A stretch of DNA of 64,000 bases from Castor canadensis (GCF_047511655.1 NC_133389.1:156441973-156505972), one strand, 5' to 3'. Numbered from the stretch's first letter, positions 27,001-34,809 are shown. A program made the numbers and translations. The notes: generated by a model from the letters alone, not told the origin.

Positions 27001-30000
27001 CACTATTCACACAGTCTCTCTGAATACAGAAAGGGTTTGAAACTTTTAGAAGTCATTATCAATTTAAGTTCCCAGTCAACTGCATGCTATTTCATCCTCA
27101 TTTGTAAGCCCTGGAATTTCCATTTCTTCAGTAAAGAAGTATGCAGAAACAGAGATTTCTTTTTAAAAGCCTAGAACCCTCCTTATCCCCAATTTCTGTG
27201 ATATTAGTTGTAAATTCCTACTTTATCCTTCAAGGGAACTGTGACAAAGCAAAATCAACTTCCTAAGACATAAAAGATCTTTAATGGGAAAGGGTCTTCC
27301 ACCAACAGAAAGATCTTGATAGAAGGGGTCTTCCACCAGCACTTGTATATCCCTGTATTTTTCTTGGGAACGTCATTCTTTTTTTTTTTGGTTCAGGAAA
27401 AGAAGGCAAGAGGAATTTAGAGCAATAGCACAAAGACTACTTGAAGGTAACTGAAAGATGAAAATACTTGCAAGTTTTTCAGTATTATACATAAGAACTG
27501 ATAAATTTTTCTGTATCTCTAACAGTCTTAGGTGCTGAAGAGTTAACACAAACATGCATCCCTATACTTTTTCATTAAAAAACTGAGAAAATTTTGCCAC
27601 CGTGTGTCAACCTTATTGAGGCCACTTATCAGTGCTTTCAGGTTCTTATGGATAAGCTTTGAGACAGTGCACAAAGGCAGAGAATCAAACTGACTGCTCC
27701 AAGGAGATTTCCACTTCCAGCACTATTTACAATCATCAGAAACTAGTAATTAATCTCTCTATATTTACAAAATCAAAAGATTTTAGAAAACATGGTAAAT
27801 ATACTGCATGATAGACAACTTCTCAATTACCATGTAGAGGAACCATGACCATATATAGACCTTTCTAAACCACTCTAGAAATTAGAATGGCTATAGGAAT
27901 TCTTACATTTTACATGCTTATAGTATTTCAATTTGAACTCTTTTCATATCAACCTCTATTTCCCATCCTGAGACACAGACTTAATCACAGGGTTTGCAAA
28001 CTTTCCCGTGAGTGTATCCTTATGGCTCAGTAAATGAGGTGTTAAGTAGGCTAGCGGTCTTAGCAATATATATATAATGTTCAACTGACAAAGGAGTTTC
28101 AGCATTTTTACTAGAAAGTATGTATAAGCTGAGAAGGACCACAAAGATATTGTGAGAGGAAAGAGAAATATACTCAAGAGTGCCACCAAAGAGATAGAAG
28201 TAGAAGCTAGAAGTCTAGGGGATTTCCAATTCATCTTAGAAAGGACCAACTGTATTAGCTGAGGAGCATAACTTTCACTTCTTGTATATACTTCTTACTT
28301 TTATCTACTTCCTTTTAATAATTACTAATGGAAAATCCTTAAAAACATAAAGTTAAAAATTCTTTTGTCAATAACAAAGGGAAAACTTGGAAGACTGTTT
28401 GTTACCCAAATAGCCAGGATTTGAGAAACAAAAAGAATAAAACCAAGGCTGGCAATGGAAAGAAGCAATAGTTGTCTGGGATGAGCTACAAAAATGAAAA
28501 AAAATGTAAGGAATCATTTGGATGGAAAATGTAGCCTGGGACTGATCCATGTGTCCCAGATAAAAAGTAAAGGCTCTCCAGGGACCACTTACCATGAAGT
28601 TTCACTCAAAGAAATACAGGAAGACATGAATTTAAAATGATTAAAAGCAATTTATATCTCTATTAGACAATTCTCAGAGAACTTCAAAAGAGAGTTGGTA
28701 AATCACAGGGCACTTATTTTTCCCAGGCCTCTTGCTCTTAACTTTATCACACATATCAACTCCCTGAATCCTTCCTCTCCCTCGCTCTCATTTCCTTACT
28801 AGAATTCCTTTTTTTACAAATTCCCTTTCTAACTCTCCCTTTCCTCTTATAATGCTCTCTTCTTTCTACAAATAGCTCTTGTCATCTTGCCAGTGTAAAT
28901 GGTCAAATTAGCTTCATACCTTGTATTCGTTCAGCCTTTTCTGTCCATCATCTCAGTTCTAGGCAAAACAAACCTAGGAAGTGGGACAAACTCAGAATCT
29001 TTTTGCAGGAAAAGAGAAAGCAGGTGAATGGCCAAAGATAAAATTCTCAGTAATGAGTGGAAAGAAGCAAAAAGCTTATAAATATGTTCAGTTGAATGTT
29101 GTGTCTTTTAGCTCAGCCACACGCGAAAAGTCCCACGTGCCTTAGGGATGCTGCCCACAACTGCTGCATACAACTTCCATCACCACCACTTACTGACTTT
29201 TTTATTCTTCCTTTTGGATTTCTCTGTCTCCACTCTACCCAAGTACTACTTTATCACATCTTAGCATTTACCTTGGCAGTGCAAAGAAGGAAAGGAGAGA
29301 CCCATCATTAGTTGAGAGTCCGTGGAGCTGATGTATGTCCAAGTACAGATAGGTTGTCTTGCAGCCAAAGCAATAGTGGGTGACAGTGTGGGCAAGAGTG
29401 ACAAGGGTTTTTGGAAGTGTTTGTGTAGAATCTAAAGGGAAGGAGTGGGATACACCATCTGGTGGGTAGACTATAATATTGGGAGGCCTGTGGTGCGGAA
29501 CACTTAAAGGGACTGTTGACAAACCTATGCAAGAACACTCATCAGAAGGTCAATAAGCACGTAAGCTCACAAACTTGGAACTAGTTAGTGACTCTGGTCT
29601 CAGGAAAGAGCCTGAAGAGAGCAATGCTGAGAACTTAGAAATCATCTAGTTCTAAGGATTTCCAATGGAGTAATAAGGTGGCATAGGATGTGAGGAGAGA
29701 TGTGCCTTCCAACTCTGAAACCCATAAATCTGTGAGAGATATATATCAAATGTCTATATAAGGAAATGAGAGGAGAATCATAAGAGAGGTATGAACCAGT
29801 GACCATGAGTAATTCAAAGCGGGAAGAAATAAGATCTCCTTACTTTGGTATGATCAGGTAAGGCCTCATGGAGAAGTTGGCATTTGAGAAAATCCTTTGA
29901 GGTTGGGTAGAATCCCAGCAGGCAGAGATTAGAGGTAGGGATCCCAAGAAGAGGGAAAACCCTGAGAAAAGACAGGGAGGCTGAGGAACATGGGGCATAT

Positions 30001-31778
30001 CTAAGCAACAGTGTGGAAACATGAATTTGACTATAATGTAGGATGGATGTGCAGAATATGATATTGGCAAGGCATCTCAGGGTCATATTATAAAAAAATT
30101 CAAAATCTAAGCTAAGACACTCATATTTAATTCCATAAACAACCAGGAGTTATTGAAAGCTTTTCAGCAGGCTCATGATCATAGATCTACATATCTAGAA
30201 GTCAGGTGGGGTCAATTGGGAAAAGGACTGATGACAAAGATGCAACAGACCAGTTCCAATGTAATAAACCTGATGTTGGAAGATGGCACTGGAAATACAA
30301 ATTGGAAACTGTTTGAGAAAAGGACAGTCAAAGATGCCTGTAGGATTTTACATGTGTGTTGGGGAAGCATGCAAGGCCAGAAATAGGAAAGTCAGAAATA
30401 AATGTGGGTATGTTTAATCTGAGGTACCAACAGTCTATCTAGATGTAAATGTCCAATGGGAGGTTGGAATAGTCTAAAACTCTAGAGATAGATCTGGACA
30501 AAATACCACATGCTTGGATTGTCGGATTTATTTTTAACACCAGATATCTGTCTCTGCATTTCCCACCTACAGATTCAAGTTGGACAGAAGGCAGCATATG
30601 CATTAAAAGCAAAGCATGGAACCAATTATAGTGTTGGATCGAGTGCAGATATTTTATGTAAGTATCTTTCCTATTTTTGCCTCTTCAATAGTATCTAAGG
30701 TACAAAAGAAGTCAATGGAGTTTGTGTGGTGAGGTGGGCAGGAGAAGAGCAGAAGAGATCCTGGGATCAACTGTGAGTTGTACAAATCAAAATAACCAAG
30801 GATAAAAGGGAGTCTGTACAAGTCCAGAATTATACTCTCTGGGGATAAGGTGTGAGCTAAAAGAAAAAAATTAATATACTGGCTCAGATCAGAATTTCCC
30901 CTGGCTTCAGTTAAAAAGAGCTGGCAAGTTGTCTTAGGAGTTAACAGGAAGGACATTGTCCACCAACCCTTGGTTGATTCAATTCCCAGAGAACCCATCA
31001 GGCCAGAAAAGCAGAACACAGTAGGGGCCTGGAGAAAGAATCTTAAAAAAAAGAAGAAGAAGAATTTAGGTGAAAGAAGAGTGCAGTGTTTCTCCCAGCC
31101 AAGTCACTCCCAACTCCAACCTCCAGGGGCCCACCTAGATAACAGTTGCATAATAATTTTCCTGTAGGTCATTTTGTTTTTATTTCTCTGTATGAGTTAC
31201 TCAGTTCACATTTGCCTTGCAATTGCGGGGTTGGGAACGGGAGGGGGGGGTTGCCTAGTCTTAGATTAGCTAAGAAATGTTAATCAAATCTCTGCTGTGG
31301 GTCAGGTATAGTGCCAGGTACTATGAAGGAGAAGGGATAAAATAAGATACAACTCTTGCAGGGGTTGCCTATGGAGAGAAGACGGCTACCCATGAGACAC
31401 TAATCTAAAGTAGTTTCTTTATCTTACTCACAGAGCCTTTATTCCCTGAGCTGGCTATGGAAATCAGTCTTTTCAAAGAATGGTTTCTATTTTTGCCTTC
31501 ATGTTTCCTTTATAGATGCCACATCAGGTTCTTCAAGAGACTGGGCTCGAGACATTGGGATCCCCTTCTCATACACGTTTGAGCTGAGGGACAATGGTAC
31601 CTATGGGTTTGTCCTGCCTGAAGCTCAGATCCAGCCTACCTGTGAGGAGACCATGGAGGCCATTCTTTCCATCCTGGACGATGTGTATGCAAAGTATTGG
31701 CCCTCCAACAGTGCTGGGAAGGTGACAGCCACCAGTATGGTGCTGAGCCTGCTGTGGTTCTTCACTTCTCCCCTCTAA
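2992..31778 (+). CDS. CPO: Carboxypeptidase O, complete gene (9 coding exons)
   Basis: CPO is a GPI-anchored M14A zinc carboxypeptidase of the intestinal brush border that removes C-terminal acidic residues from peptides. The coding exons are 2992-3059, 15496-15583, 18487-18588, 20722-20826, 22574-22684, 23767-23857, 24984-25186, 30573-30657 and 31516-31778. They total 1116 nt, giving 371 aa plus TAA (human CPO is about 374 aa). Residues 1-20 are a signal peptide. There is no long propeptide, as is typical of CPO. Zinc ligands are H105, E108 and H233. The other catalytic-site residues are R163, N180, R181, Y285 and the general base E307 (CPA numbering R127, N144, R145, Y248 and E270). R292 stands at the S1' position (CPA 255), which fits preference for acidic C-termini. 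The last 20 or so residues are hydrophobic, preceded by N-S-A-G, as in a GPI signal. All introns are GT/AG and no frameshift or stop is seen. Confidence 0.97.
3060..3519. other. Intron 1, proximal part: nothing recognised
   Basis: AT-rich intronic sequence after the exon 1 donor. No repeat family or regulatory array was identified. Confidence 0.4.
3520..3935 (-). mobile_element. Old L1M 3' fragment, antisense
   Basis: Degenerate match, read as the reverse complement, to the conserved ORF2-end segment of ancient L1M elements. The recognisable phrase is the 'gccaaattgccctgtagaaag' region near 3700-3720. Many substitutions and indels are present. Confidence 0.5.
3936..4489. other. Intron 1: AT-rich, nothing recognised
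   Basis: No family could be assigned. It lies between two L1M-like fragments and may be eroded LINE sequence. Confidence 0.3.
4490..4900 (+). mobile_element. Probable L1M fragment, sense
   Basis: Resembles the terminal ORF2/3' UTR part of an old L1M, including the segment around 4600-4760 and the final 'ttctacaatgaac' phrase at about 4869. It is strongly diverged, so the family assignment is tentative. Confidence 0.4.
5105..5180 (+). mobile_element. 7SL-derived SINE fragment (B1/Alu-like)
   Basis: Carries the 7SL-type run of 'gcctataattctagccctc', then 'ggaagctgaggcaggagg', then 'ttcaaggccagtgtgggct'. It is a monomer without the tRNA-like half. Confidence 0.75.
5410..5965 (+). mobile_element. 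L1M 3' fragment, sense
   Basis: Diverged but ordered similarity to the L1M ORF2 end: a 'ttcttggaatgtagctcaagg' segment near 5480, an 'aaatgtctctgataggata' segment near 5700 and the trailing phrase near 5820. Stops and indels are frequent. Confidence 0.55.
6435..6668. repeat. Perfect 117-bp tandem duplication
   Basis: Positions 6435-6551 and 6552-6668 are identical by eye over 117 bases, head to tail with no spacer. The unit length is a multiple of three but no gene lies here. Identity implies a very recent event or an assembly artefact. Confidence 0.9.
6850..7910 (+). mobile_element. L1 3' region, sense
   Basis: The end of a degenerate ORF2 (recognisable around 7120-7450) runs into a 3' UTR. 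It ends near 7822-7900 with the same 3' terminal phrase seen antisense at 829. The ORF2 remnant has stops and frameshifts. The 3' UTR contains an expanded TA/TATG tract. Confidence 0.85.
7630..7740. repeat. TA-rich microsatellite inside L1
   Basis: Imperfect (TA)n with TG interruptions, including a clean TA run around 7689-7706. Confidence 0.85.
8161..8688 (+). mobile_element. Young 5'-truncated L1 with 15-bp target-site duplication
   Basis: The 15-base direct repeat AATAAGTCGCATATG lies at 8161-8175 and again at 8674-8688, flanking the element. Between them is only an L1 3' UTR with a G-rich tract (about 8563-8628) and an A-tail (about 8660-8673). A perfect duplication and a preserved A-tail mark a recent target-primed insertion. 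Confidence 0.9.
8689..9889. other. Intron 1: AT-rich, nothing recognised
   Basis: No repeat family, exon or RNA gene was identified in this stretch. Composition is strongly AT-biased. Confidence 0.4.
9890..10470 (-). mobile_element. MIR, antisense, split by a young L1
   Basis: An antisense MIR core (about 9940-9996, 'attctcataagaatcct' then 'aatttacagacaaag') resumes at about 10411 ('gcttagagaaagagaaag') after the L1 at 9997-10415. Without the insertion the two parts join into the expected MIR order. Confidence 0.65.
9997..10415 (+). mobile_element. Young 5'-truncated L1 with 17-bp target-site duplication
   Basis: The direct repeat AAAGAAAGGAAGGCTTA is at 9997-10013 and 10399-10415. The insert is the same L1 3' UTR type as at 8161, truncated further at its 5' end, with a G-rich tract (10275-10337) and an interrupted A-tail. 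The leading As of the duplication could belong to the tail. Confidence 0.88.
10710..10900 (+). mobile_element. MIR SINE, sense
   Basis: Typical MIR order: 'ctgtgacttcttgtgagtta', then 'gtttcctcatttgtagaa', then a 'gtagtgagaattaaat' segment and the 'gtgctagcataatatttag' tail. Confidence 0.8.
11425..11935 (+). mobile_element. Composite SINE: 7SL-like monomers plus tRNA-like unit
   Basis: A first 7SL-like monomer (about 11425-11520) leads into a minisatellite. A second 7SL-like monomer (about 11711-11820) is followed by a tRNA-like unit (about 11838-11910, 'gtggctcaagcaatagag' then 'gagttcaaaccccagtac') and an A-run. This 7SL plus tRNA composite is characteristic of beaver/kangaroo-rat-type SINEs as I recall them. 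Confidence 0.75.
11521..11627. repeat. 28-bp minisatellite, about 3.8 copies
   Basis: Units start at 11521, 11549, 11577 and 11605. The first three are identical and the fourth is partial, passing back into SINE sequence. The unit begins CAGTCATTCAAACC and ends GTACACGC. Confidence 0.9.
12240..12365. repeat. TA-rich microsatellite in L1
   Basis: Interrupted (TA)n tracts inside the L1 ORF2 remnant. Confidence 0.85.
12400..12594 (+). mobile_element. Composite SINE (7SL-like plus tRNA-like)
   Basis: A degenerate 7SL-like half (about 12400-12500) is joined to 'gggctggtggagtggctcaa' (12509-12528) and a B-box-like 'gagttcaatccccagtacc' segment, then an A-run. The tRNA-like head matches the beaver-type SINE as I remember it. 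Confidence 0.8.
13561..14149. other. Intron 1: nothing recognised
   Basis: No assignable repeat or exon. It sits between two L1-derived blocks. Confidence 0.35.
14150..14990 (+). mobile_element. Old L1M 3' region, sense
   Basis: Recognisable L1M ORF2 end: 'gtgctggtgggaatac' near 14287, 'tttggcagtttcttataaaac' near 14331, the 'aaaatatgcacgtggagctc' area near 14430, and a 3' UTR to about 14990. It is older than the G-rich L1 copies, judging by its divergence. Confidence 0.75.
15070..15215 (+). mobile_element. MIR SINE fragment, sense
   Basis: 'ttcttcatctctgaaacaga' with a following 'aaagtaaatgagatttaaat' and the tail 'tcaataaatctagctatta' follow MIR order. Confidence 0.65.
15245..15425 (-). 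mobile_element. MIR SINE, antisense
   Basis: Antisense MIR order: 'cctcaccctgtagataaag', then the 'aagatctcacaattagtaaa' and 'ccaagactccaaactggc' segments. It ends shortly before exon 2. Confidence 0.65.
15496..15583 (+). CDS. CPO: CPO exon 2
   Basis: Completes R23 and encodes residues 24-52, the short N-terminal segment and the start of the catalytic domain (the SLETYSY motif at 39-45). A good pyrimidine tract and CAG acceptor precede it, and the donor is GTGAGC. Compared with human CPO as I recall it, the stretch before SPW is about four residues shorter and one serine is added after the tryptophan. This is the most variable part of the protein. Confidence 0.93.
15584..16189. other. Intron 2, first part: nothing recognised except (TG)n
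   Basis: Unique-looking intron. A short imperfect (TG)n microsatellite lies at about 16126-16152, followed by an A/T run. Confidence 0.45.
16190..16360 (-). mobile_element. Possible old L1M fragment, antisense
   Basis: Weak similarity to the same L1M antisense segment as at 3520 ('agaatgactggattagaaag' and 'gcacaaattgcctac'). Tentative. Confidence 0.35.
16478..16640 (+). mobile_element. MIR SINE, sense
   Basis: 'agaaccttgaccaagacatt', then 'ttcattttctcatctgtgaa', then a degraded tail to about 16640. Confidence 0.65.
16641..17247. other. Intron 2: nothing recognised
   Basis: No repeat family or regulatory array was identified. Confidence 0.4.
17248..17705 (-). mobile_element. Possible ancient LTR (MaLR/ERVL-like), antisense
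   Basis: The order 'agaaaagaggtttatttagc', 'actcatggtagatggcaaag', 'ggcctcacttcttgaaaatt' and 'cccacatcaccacactggg' resembles the reverse complement of mammalian MaLR-type LTR repeats. No retroviral coding sequence accompanies it. Family name not assigned. Confidence 0.4.
17706..18486. other. Intron 2, distal part: nothing recognised
   Basis: AT-rich. It includes an A-rich run at about 17955-17985 and a TA/CA tract at about 18218-18250, then the pyrimidine tract of the exon 3 acceptor. Confidence 0.4.
18487..18588 (+). CDS. CPO: CPO exon 3
   Basis: Encodes residues 53-86 in a whole number of codons (34). The segment contains the IYHWM helix and the [11 protein letters not shown] strand found early in the M14 catalytic domain. 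The acceptor is TTTCAG and the donor GTGAGT. Confidence 0.95.
18589..19286. other. Intron 3, first part: nothing recognised
   Basis: Unique-looking intron sequence with no assignable element. Confidence 0.4.
19287..19480 (+). mobile_element. MER5A-type DNA transposon remnant
   Basis: Order typical of MER5A (non-autonomous hAT-Charlie): 'aagggtggtccttgaaccc', 'gcatcagcagcacttgg', 'ctgaatcataaactctggg', 'ggtactgatgcacacttaag'. Encodes nothing. Confidence 0.8.
19481..20721. other. Intron 3, distal part: nothing recognised
   Basis: No repeat family was assigned. The last bases form the exon 4 acceptor. Confidence 0.4.
20722..20826 (+). CDS. CPO: CPO exon 4: first zinc-binding motif
   Basis: Encodes residues 87-121 (35 codons). 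It holds the M14 signature HxxE in G-I-H105-A-R-E108-W, supplying two of the three zinc ligands. It is flanked by the strand IWMDCG and the helix FCQWFVKE. The acceptor is CCTCCAG and the donor GTAAGT. Confidence 0.97.
20933..21012 (-). mobile_element. tRNA-derived (ID-like) SINE, antisense
   Basis: The reverse complement of an ID-type head and B-box: 'ccctcagtactagggtttaa' through 'gagctatatccccagcccag'. Confidence 0.75.
21155..21220 (+). mobile_element. tRNA-like SINE fragment, sense
   Basis: 'gtgcctgcctagcgagtgtg' and 'ccaaactccagtgctgccag' followed by an A-run: the 3' half of the tRNA-like unit only. Confidence 0.6.
21562..22196 (+). mobile_element. Young 5'-truncated L1 with 17-bp target-site duplication
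   Basis: The direct repeat AAAAACCTAGTGAATGA is at 21562-21578 and 22180-22196. The insert has the last part of ORF2 ('ggagaacatcattctgagtg' region) and the same G-rich 3' UTR as the copies at 8161 and 9997 (tract about 22050-22112), then an A/AAC-rich tail. Confidence 0.92.
22266..22378 (-). mobile_element. tRNA-derived SINE, antisense
   Basis: Starts with a T/TTG-rich antisense tail and ends with the reverse complement of the 'gggctggaggggtggctcaa' head. A degenerate flanking duplication is present (CCAGGTAATTCT before, CCAGATGATTCT after). Confidence 0.85.
22574..22684 (+). CDS. CPO: CPO exon 5
   Basis: Encodes residues 122-158 (37 codons), including the [15 protein letters not shown] strand before the substrate-binding loop. 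An AG acceptor after a pyrimidine-rich tract and a GTGAGT donor bound it. The NSS glycosylation motif I recall near the human exon start is NSR here, so that site is lost. Confidence 0.95.
22685..23766. other. Intron 5: nothing recognised
   Basis: No assignable repeat or regulatory array in this 1.1-kb intron. Confidence 0.45.
23767..23857 (+). CDS. CPO: CPO exon 6: substrate-binding arginines
   Basis: Encodes residues 159-188 and the first base of S189. W-R163-K carries the arginine equivalent to CPA R127. D-L-N180-R181-N-F carries the C-terminal-carboxylate clamp (CPA N144/R145). C174 and C188 are family cysteines. N-glycosylation sequons occur at N171 and N184. The donor is GTAAGT. Confidence 0.96.
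23858..24324. other. Intron 6, first part: nothing recognised
   Basis: Unique-looking intron sequence. Confidence 0.4.
24325..24530 (+). mobile_element. MIR SINE, sense
   Basis: 'ttcagacttggcagctgcat', 'tttagttttctgttatgtaaa', 'catcatgaggaataaatgc' and 'ctcagctaatgaggttta' follow the full MIR order. Confidence 0.75.
24531..24983. other. Intron 6, distal part: nothing recognised
   Basis: No element assigned. It ends in the exon 7 acceptor. Confidence 0.4.
24984..25186 (+). CDS. CPO: CPO exon 7: third zinc ligand
   Basis: Starts with the last two bases of S189 and encodes residues 190-256. T-I-H233-S-Y-G provides the third zinc ligand (CPA H196). C196 and C202 probably form family disulfides with C174 and C188. 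A sequon N198-L-T lies between the two cysteines, where human CPO, as I recall it, has none. The acceptor is TTCCAG and the donor GTAAGT. Confidence 0.96.
25187..25889. other. Intron 7, first part: nothing recognised
   Basis: Unique-looking intron sequence, with a pyrimidine-rich stretch near 25228-25310. Confidence 0.4.
25890..26510 (-). mobile_element. Old L1M 3' region, antisense
   Basis: Antisense L1 order is clear: 'gaggaatcacacagtattgg', 'cttatttcgcttagcatac', 'gggccatccattgcaggat', 'gtgaacagtgctgctgtgaa', 'ttgctgtaccattttgcat'. More diverged than the copy at 757. Confidence 0.8.
26511..29799. other. Intron 7, middle: mostly unique
   Basis: No confident repeat or exon. A short stretch at about 26850-26925 resembles an eroded antisense MIR (decrease-of-signal call). 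Small direct repeats ('gggtcttccaccaacag' / 'gggtcttccaccagca') occur near 27292 and 27326. Confidence 0.4.
29800..30490 (+). repeat. Ancient mammalian repeat, class uncertain
   Basis: Contains the order 'aaggcctcatggagaagttg', 'gagaaaagacagggaggctg', a 'caggagttattgaaagcttt' segment and 'taaatgtccaatgggaggtt' that recurs in many mammalian genomes. Family name not recalled with certainty. No functional coding frame. Confidence 0.4.
30573..30657 (+). CDS. CPO: CPO exon 8
   Basis: Encodes residues 257-284 and the first base of Y285, the catalytic-loop tyrosine (CPA Y248). It contains the helix ending before [14 protein letters not shown]274-Y-S276 is a sequon. The acceptor is CCTACAG and the donor GTAAGT. 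Confidence 0.95.
30658..31515. other. Intron 8: mostly unrecognised
   Basis: A stretch at about 31290-31390 resembles the start of the same ancient repeat as at 29800. The rest shows only a short A/AAG-rich run near 31045 and a G-run near 31240. Confidence 0.4.
31516..31778 (+). CDS. CPO: CPO exon 9: catalytic Glu, specificity Arg, GPI tail, stop
   Basis: Completes Y285 and encodes residues 286-371 and TAA at 31776-31778. S-S-R292-D-W puts arginine at the S1' specificity position, and T-F-E307-L-R-D holds the general base. N311-G-T follows the active site as a possible glycosylation site. The tail runs from N349-S350-A-G through a hydrophobic stretch (about 359-367) to the end, as expected for a cleaved GPI signal. 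S350 or a neighbour is the likely attachment residue. Confidence 0.96.
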
Positions 31779-31910
31779 GTGCATCTTCCCCAGGTCTGCT
31801 CAACCCGAGTGACATGGATATGGTTGGAAGGAAGGTGTGTGTGTAGAGAAACCAAAACATAGGACTTAAAGTACTCTGTTCCAATAAAGAAGAATCATGC
31901 TTGCATTTTA
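31779..31910 (+). promoter_or_regulatory. CPO 3' UTR and poly(A) signal
   Basis: A short 3' UTR follows the stop. A canonical AATAAA lies at 31883-31888, with cleavage expected roughly 15-25 bases later. Confidence 0.8.
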
Positions 31911-31929
31911 AACATTTGCTATTCAGTAA

Positions 31930-32345
31930 TTAATTTTTATTACTCTATAACAGTGGAATAGGACTTAGTTATTACAACAATAAAGCTACAAATTAAACTC
32001 CTCTAAAACTCAGTGGTGCACAAATCTCTAGGTAAGCGAGGAACTCCTGCTGATGTTGATTGCTCAAATACATATCCGTGGTCAGTGGTCACGTTCAGTC
32101 TCTTAAATAGTTTAGGGTAGCCTCAGTTGGGATGAGGAGCCATGGCTGTGCTCATGTATCTTCTCCAGAAAGTGAGGCCAGGCATGAAGGAGGAGAAAGA
32201 GAAAGCAGAGAGCAAGTCCCAGTGTGCAGGTGCACTGACATCCCATTGGCAGAAGGAAGTCACATGGCTGAGCTCAGAGTCAAGGAATGGGGTAAAGGAC
32301 AGTGTGAGAAATGACAAAGTGGAATCATCAATTAAATCTATCTAT
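31930..32345 (+). repeat. Ancient mammalian repeat, possibly LTR-derived
   Basis: Starts 'ttattactctataacagtgg' and later holds 'gacatcccattggcagaag' and 'tcacatggctgagctcagag', phrases I recognise from an old mammal-wide repeat. Its class is not certain. Confidence 0.4.
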
Positions 32346-34809
32346 CTGGTGTTAAATGTCACATCGTGAGCTTCACCAGCTTAGCTTTATAGTTTTAGCC
32401 TGTGTCAGCTACAGCATGCTCAACTATATCATCACTGTGCTACCCAGTTCTCAACCTTGAGAAGTCTGTCGGCACCAGCGGAGCCCCACTGTGCTTGAAA
32501 TCTAATTAAAAGTCACATGATGAGAGACTGATAAGATCTTTCTAGTTCTCTGGGTTTATTTCTTGTTTATACTCTCAATATTTACCAAGGGAACTGAAGT
32601 AAAATAGGTTTCCTGGACAGGGTTATTGTTGTCTTGTTTTGTTTTTTCTCATCTAAATTCTTTGAAAAATGTGCTTATGTCTCTGCCTTTGATGGATGTT
32701 GTCCCTTAATTTTGTATTAATGGGTTAGGAGCAGTATTCAGAAGATAAGTTATTGATTCTCTCCATATAGCAATTGCTGGTTTTATGTATTTTTAAAATT
32801 ATTCTGCTTATTTGTATGTCTTTTTTTAGAATCTACTAGGTACATTTTGCATGGCTAAGAAGTTACAATGGTGAATAAGGTAGACATGATCCCTGTTTAT
32901 TTGGAATTTATATTCCAGTGGGAGAGATCCAGAACAGCAACCATAAGTAATTGGAATGGACGCACTGTCTCATTCCGGGGAAATCCCAGCTCAGGGGAAC
33001 ACAAATAAATAAACTCCATATTGCGGGTTATGACACATGCTATGAAAGAAAGAAAGAGTAAGAGGAACGATAAGCAAGGGCCAGATTATATATTTATGGA
33101 TATATAGACATTTAATTGTGCTATCCCACCTACGAGATTTTAAGTGCTCTTCAGGTGACATCCAGGACTGTCATTTCCTATGTATCTCTGTGTGACACCT
33201 TGAAATGGTGCTAAGCACTTGACAAGCTTTGAGCAAATGTAGCTGTGACTGGTTGACAGGGCATCCCTGGGGTTCAGTCGCCCATTTCCAAATTTCCTTG
33301 TTGGTCACAACTACCATACATTCTTGGTTGTAACCGTTTTATTGCCTTTCTTTGTCCTCTTTACTTCTTCATGTTTTGCTAGTGTGTGGCTGATAATGGT
33401 CAGAAAGGAAAATGTCAGGGGCAACAGGGTTTAATGAATCAGAGAGCAGCTATTTACATAAAAATGCCAGCTCCACAATTGTGGCATTGTCAGGGAAAAT
33501 GGTTAGGTTTCATCAGTGGTCATCCTAGAAAAGAATACTAGTGTGACCACTCAATGCCACATTCAAGATGTGAGCAGGGGAGCTGTGCCTAGAGTCTCCT
33601 GTCATCAGTTTTAATCTAGCCTGTGTTTTAACTTCCAAGGCTTTAAAAAAAAATAAATAAAGTGCTGTAGGAACACTCTGAGTGCTATAGGAGCCCCCAT
33701 ATGCAAAGTTTATTTAATATCTAAGGCCAGAGCCCATGGGCAAATAAAATTGCAAAGGAACAGATAGAAACATAACCCATCAGTTTGCCTAAAACCTCCT
33801 GCATGTCAGGACACAATCATTGCTTCCTTGAGGGGTTTCCTTCAAGGCCTTTATACTTTCTGAGGGCATGGGGTCCTGGGGGACGCGACCTAGGAAGTCT
33901 TTTACTTCATGTGAAAGGATCCTAAGAACAAGGATAGAAAGCTGGTGAATGACCGCACTGATCATTTTTAAGGACATTTTCAGCTTCCTAGGCTAAAAAA
34001 GTAATCATTTGGGAAATCCTTACAACTCTTGCAACTAATGCAATCTTAAGAGTATCTTGTATTGTGCATTTACTGGTCTGGAATTTGATTTTTACCCCAC
34101 TTTAAAGCTTGTTTCTGTTTCACAGATGTTTCTAGAAGGCATGAACCTCCTGGGTAAGACAGCCAAGGCACTTTATTCCTCAAATGGCACATTCCCTTTG
34201 CCCCAAGTCCAAGAGAATAATACAAAAAGTCTAGATGCCATGTGCACATGAGAGAGATGTGTTACAGGAGAGAAACCCTGAGCTGGGGAATCTACAGCTT
34301 CTGTAGCAAGCAGTAAGCTAGCCTGATTTTCACCCCAAAAGGAGACATTTCCTGATCATTAGTGGTTGTTGGGTTGCTGCAAACAAAATTCTGAGAAATG
34401 GTCCAAGTAAGAAATGGTCAAGGCCTTGCATTCTCGGCACAGACAGCCAGATGTGTAGGAGGAAAAGAGGCTCCTATATCACTGTCTCCCAATATGCTTT
34501 ATATATCAGATTGAATTATGCAAGGCTGCTGTTTTCATTGGTCCAAAAAAAAATATTGGTGATTTTTATCTGGCTCAACTTAATATTATGTTAGTGCTAA
34601 TAAAAGTGTTTCTATAATGCCTCTTATTTTTTTAGGGAGTTTAACTACACTGCATTTTCTGTTACTACTTCTTTCCTTATAGCAAATTCTGTTGATTTTT
34701 TTTTTCCATAATTACTCCTACAAAGGATCAAAGGATCTGGGTCTTCTTGACTTTCAAGTGAGTTTAGAGTTTAAAATTCAAATGGTATTCAAGCATCTGG
34801 CTCTATTCT
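32346..34809. other. 3' intergenic, mostly unique
   Basis: No gene. About 32825-33000 shows a weak match to an old repeat ('gaataaggtagacatgatcc', 'tttatattccagtgggagag'). The rest is unassigned. Confidence 0.4.
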
